Below are positions 4,689 to 7,151 of a stretch of DNA of 7,151 nt, piece by piece. The notes under the pieces were generated by a model that saw only the letters and a list, made by a program, of their open reading frames with translations, was not told where the DNA came from and did not search any database. Numbering within the stretch: position 1 is the stretch's first letter; every line of letters begins with the position of its first letter. Source of the DNA: an uncultured bacterium (GTDB lineage Bacteria > Actinomycetota > Actinomycetes > S36-B12); the NCBI GenBank assembly GCA_903908025.1, contig CAIVQM010000255.1, positions 1 to 7,151 on the forward strand, given 5' to 3'. The position numbers and the translations under genes are program-made.

Positions 4689-7151
4689 GTGACAGCGAAT
4701 ACCTGGTCGAGTGCGAACAGCGAACTCGTGTCCCAGGGCGGGGCGTGGTACCCGAAGATCGGCTACCTGCCCTCAGGGCAGCGGGTCGTTGTGGCCGCCG
4801 GACGGAATTCCGGTTCGGGCAACGGCAACGGGCTGGCCGCGTGGGTCGGCAGTTCGCCGGCCACTGGGCCCACCTGGATTGTCGGGGACCCATCGTCCGC
4901 TTTCGATGGCACGAAGTCCGTGGCGGGCAATACCGTGCGCATTTGGAACACCGTCGGTGGTGTGGTCGCGACGTGGATGGCCCAGGGGTCGAATGGCAGT
5001 GGTATCCGGTACCTCGGCTCATCCGCCTTCAATGGCAGCGCCTGGTCGACGCCTGACTATGAACCGATCGCGACGGATCTTCCGCGAGCACTCCCCGGGT
5101 TTGCCCAGGCGCCGAATGGCTCGATCTCCGTTGCCTGGGCGGACCGGCTATATGCGATGCAGTTCCTCGTCGTGACCACCGCCGGCATCGTCGGCACCCC
5201 CGTGGCCCTCAATGCGTCGCTCGCCCCGGGCGCCTATATGGCACCGTCTGTGGTCGTGGATTCCGCTGGCACCAGCTGGGTCGGGTTCGCCGGAACGAAC
5301 TCCTCTGTCATCGCCCCGATGGCGATCTCCGTGACCGCCGGGATCCCGAGCGCCGCCCTGCCGATCTCGGCGCCCCTCGACTTCGATAGCGACAGCGGAA
5401 TCGTCCTCGCCAACGGGCCAGGCGGAGTCGGCGGTGATGTCCTCGCGGCCTTCAGCGGGGCCCCGTACGCGGCGGGCCACATGTACCTCTCCCGTTACGC
5501 CTCAGGGGCATGGCCAGCCACCGCCGACACGATCGCGACAGGCGCTTCGTTCAGTGAGTCGGCGGTGCTTTCCGTGTCGTCGAGCGGGGCGTTGGCATTG
5601 GTGTACCAGAACACGAAGGGGACGGGGTCCGTACGGCCAGTGCAGAGTGTGGTGAACGGGGGCTCCGGCTGGTCGGGCCCCACGACTGTGGTGCCCGGTA
5701 CGGGCACGCTGAGCAGTGTTGCGATCTCAGCAGTTGTCGGTGATGGCCTCAACGTCATGTATGCCATGGAGAACGGTGTCACGAACAGTGCCATCTGGTC
5801 GTCCAGCTACACGCCGACTTCCGGTGCGCTCAGCGCCCCCGAGCTCATCTCCACCGAGGTCGCCACCAACGACAGCCAGGGTGCCGCAAACTTGAGTGTC
5901 GGGCTGGCATCGAGTTCGGCCACGGCGGACATGGCGTGGACAAGCTATTCGGATGACGGCAGCACGGGATACGGCCTCTTCATCCTCGACGCACCGGTGA
6001 CACCGCCGGCACCGGCACCGACGCCAGCCGATGGCGGTGCAACCGCAGCGCCGGTGACGACGACGGCTCCGGGGGCTCCGGCTTCGGTGGCCGCGGTTGC
6101 AGGCAACGGGTCGGTCACCACGAGTTGGAGTGCTCCGTCGAGTGACGGTGGGTCAGCGGTCACGGGCTTCATCGCGACGGCATCACCTGGCGGGGCGACC
6201 TGCACCACGACCGCGCTGTCGTGCACGATCCTGGGACTCACGAACGGAACGACCTACAACGTGACCGTTGTGGCAGTCAATGCCGTGGGCTCGAGCGCGG
6301 GTGCCAGCGCGCTGGCGACGCCGATCGACCCACTGGATCCACTCGTCGGCGGCGGCACAACGAGCGCATCCGGCCTCCTCCCGGCCGGGGGACTGCCCGG
6401 CGGGGGCTCGCTGCTCATCGCTGATGGTCAGTCCGTGCCCGTCAGCGTGAGAGCCAATGCGAAGTCCGATCCTGTCGCGCTGGTCATCACGGGGGCAGGC
6501 TTGGACATGCGGCTGGAGGGCCGTGGTGATCAAAGAGATCCGCTCGGCCTGACCGGCACGCAGGTGCTGATCCTGCAGTCGCAGCAGGTCACGCGATCGG
6601 GCCAGGGCAAGACGGTCAAGGTCCAGCCGGTCGCCGTTTCGACCGGTGCGGGATTCAAGGCCTCGTCGCCGGTGAAGTTCTACCTGCTTCCGGGCACCTT
6701 CCTTGGGGAGCTCGTCACCGATGCGAACGGCGCCTACCGCGGATCGGTGCCGATTCCCGCCGGTGTTGCTGCGGGAGTGACCACCCTCCAGGTGAATGGC
6801 TACGCACCCGATGGAGCGGTGCGCAGCCTGAGTCTCGGCATCGTGGTGAAGTCGACTGCGCAAGTGAAGATCACGACCAGTTCCGTTGCACCGGTGTACT
6901 TCGCGAAGGGCAGCGCGGCCTTGACCACCGCGGCCACGGCGAGGCTGCGCGCACTCGTCGCGAGGACGGGCACGGACGTGGTGTCGACACGCATCGTCGG
7001 CTTCGTCCAGCCGGGTGGCGGCACCAGCAATGACGACGTGCTGTCGACCGCTCGTGCTCGCGCGGTGGCCAACTACCTGCGAGCGCTCGGGGTCAAGGGA
7101 GCCTATGGCGTGAGCGGCAGAGGGAGGGCGTCGTCAACCGACGCGACCGCC
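4560..7151 (+). CDS. Secreted multidomain surface protein: propeller-like repeats, Fn3, OmpA-like C terminus (3' end outside window)
   Basis: One frame is open for 864 codons to the window end with no stop. ATG 4560 is the first start after in-frame stops at 4500 and 4506, with GGGGA (4551-4555) upstream. Residues 1-43 form a Sec signal peptide: basic n-region (HRGLGKQAR), hydrophobic core, and a PAFA|V cleavage site. Residues about 65-463 hold about eight beta-type repeats spaced about 54 residues, suggesting a beta-propeller. A Pro/Ala/Thr linker spans about 477-505. An Fn3 domain spans about 503-588, with W and GLTNGTTY landmarks and the only two cysteines (548, 555), probably a disulfide. 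A beta-rich domain at about 600-770 (GAGFKASSPVKFYLLPG, TLQVNGYAPDGAVRS) resembles modules of actinobacterial secreted proteins. From about 775 an OmpA/MotB-like domain begins (VYFAKGSAALT at 779; LSTARARAV at 828-836) and is cut by the window edge. The role is probably cell-envelope binding or adhesion; the ligand is unknown. The upstream operator suggests control by the divergent double TetR. Confidence 0.88.
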   Translation, partial: MGLIAGTGHRGLGKQARISTAGLALLSAVALGASLLVAGPAFAVTANTWSSANSELVSQGGAWYPKIGYLPSGQRVVVAAGRNSGSGNGNGLAAWVGSSPATGPTWIVGDPSSAFDGTKSVAGNTVRIWNTVGGVVATWMAQGSNGSGIRYLGSSAFNGSAWSTPDYEPIATDLPRALPGFAQAPNGSISVAWADRLYAMQFLVVTTAGIVGTPVALNASLAPGAYMAPSVVVDSAGTSWVGFAGTNSSVIAPMAISVTAGIPSAALPISAPLDFDSDSGIVLANGPGGVGGDVLAAFSGAPYAAGHMYLSRYASGAWPATADTIATGASFSESAVLSVSSSGALALVYQNTKGTGSVRPVQSVVNGGSGWSGPTTVVPGTGTLSSVAISAVVGDGLNVMYAMENGVTNSAIWSSSYTPTSGALSAPELISTEVATNDSQGAANLSVGLASSSATADMAWTSYSDDGSTGYGLFILDAPVTPPAPAPTPADGGATAAPVTTTAPGAPASVAAVAGNGSVTTSWSAPSSDGGSAVTGFIATASPGGATCTTTALSCTILGLTNGTTYNVTVVAVNAVGSSAGASALATPIDPLDPLVGGGTTSASGLLPAGGLPGGGSLLIADGQSVPVSVRANAKSDPVALVITGAGLDMRLEGRGDQRDPLGLTGTQVLILQSQQVTRSGQGKTVKVQPVAVSTGAGFKASSPVKFYLLPGTFLGELVTDANGAYRGSVPIPAGVAAGVTTLQVNGYAPDGAVRSLSLGIVVKSTAQVKITTSSVAPVYFAKGSAALTTAATARLRALVARTGTDVVSTRIVGFVQPGGGTSNDDVLSTARARAVANYLRALGVKGAYGVSGRGRASSTDATA
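4752..5948 (+). repeat. About eight divergent ~54-residue protein repeats (putative beta-propeller)
   Basis: A pattern of alternating hydrophobic residues, a turn with Gly/Ser/Asp, then a strand ending in an aromatic or small residue recurs along residues 65-463. Clear copies are PKIGYLPSGQRVVVAAG (65), PGFAQAPNGSISVAWAD (179), APSVVVDSAGTSWVGFAG (228), SAVLSVSSSGALALVYQ (334), SSVAISAVVGDGLNVMYA (385) and ANLSVGLASSSATADMAW (443). Weaker copies lie near 124 (RIWNTVGGVVATWMA) and 281 (IVLANGPGGVGGDVLAAF). The spacing is 49-59 residues. The DNA itself is not repetitive, so the copies are old. A seven- or eight-bladed propeller of the sialidase-like kind is the best guess, but no Asp-box was seen. 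Confidence 0.55.

Noticed and set aside
4499..5056. 185-codon open frame on the + strand overlapping the start of the surface-protein gene
   Set aside because: The product is Arg/Gly/Trp-rich without domains, whereas the frame from 4560 gives a signal peptide and continues for 864 codons.
6522..6530. R-G-D tripeptide (residues 655-657) in the exported protein, reminiscent of integrin-binding adhesins
   Set aside because: A three-residue match is expected by chance in a protein of this length, and nothing suggests an animal host. It sits next to rare codons CAA-AGA but has no other support.
6183..6863. 226-codon open frame on the - strand
   Set aside because: It is antisense to the continuous surface-protein frame with its clear Fn3 and beta-rich domains. 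The His/Arg-rich product looks like a shadow.

Overview
High-GC DNA with actinobacterial hallmarks. The first gene resembles the GNAT acetyltransferase that often follows the dxr-rseP-ispG cluster in Actinomycetota. The last gene has the signal peptide / Fn3 / OmpA-like architecture seen in secreted actinobacterial proteins. The genus cannot be determined from the window. No RNA gene, IS element, integrase or CRISPR array was seen.

Layout: (1) 1-279, +, the 3' end of a GNAT acetyltransferase gene cut by the window edge. (2) 314-2974, +, an 886-aa GH63-type glycoside hydrolase (MGH1-like domain) beginning 34 bp after it, probably co-transcribed. (3) 2975-3208, a convergent intergenic spacer with only a weak hairpin. 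(4) 3209-4381, -, a TetR-type regulator with two complete TetR units in one chain, an arrangement known from mycobacterial Mce3R. (5) 4382-4559, a divergent control region containing a striking 40-bp nested inverted repeat at 4471-4510. (6) 4560 to the window end, +, one uninterrupted reading frame of at least 864 codons. It has no stop inside the window, so a search limited to complete ORFs misses it. It encodes a secreted protein: signal peptide, about eight repeats of roughly 54 residues that look like a beta-propeller, a Pro/Ala/Thr linker, a fibronectin type III domain, a beta-rich domain, and an OmpA/MotB-like C-terminal domain.

How the parts may work together: the left half (GNAT + GH63) looks like ordinary chromosomal metabolism. 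The right half looks like a regulator-target pair. The double-TetR gene and the surface-protein gene diverge from a shared intergenic region, and the nested palindrome there is a natural candidate operator for both promoters. This is inference from layout and symmetry. The most noteworthy items are the single-chain double TetR with a degenerate first HTH, the matching complex operator, and a propeller/Fn3/OmpA-like surface protein in an apparently Gram-positive organism.
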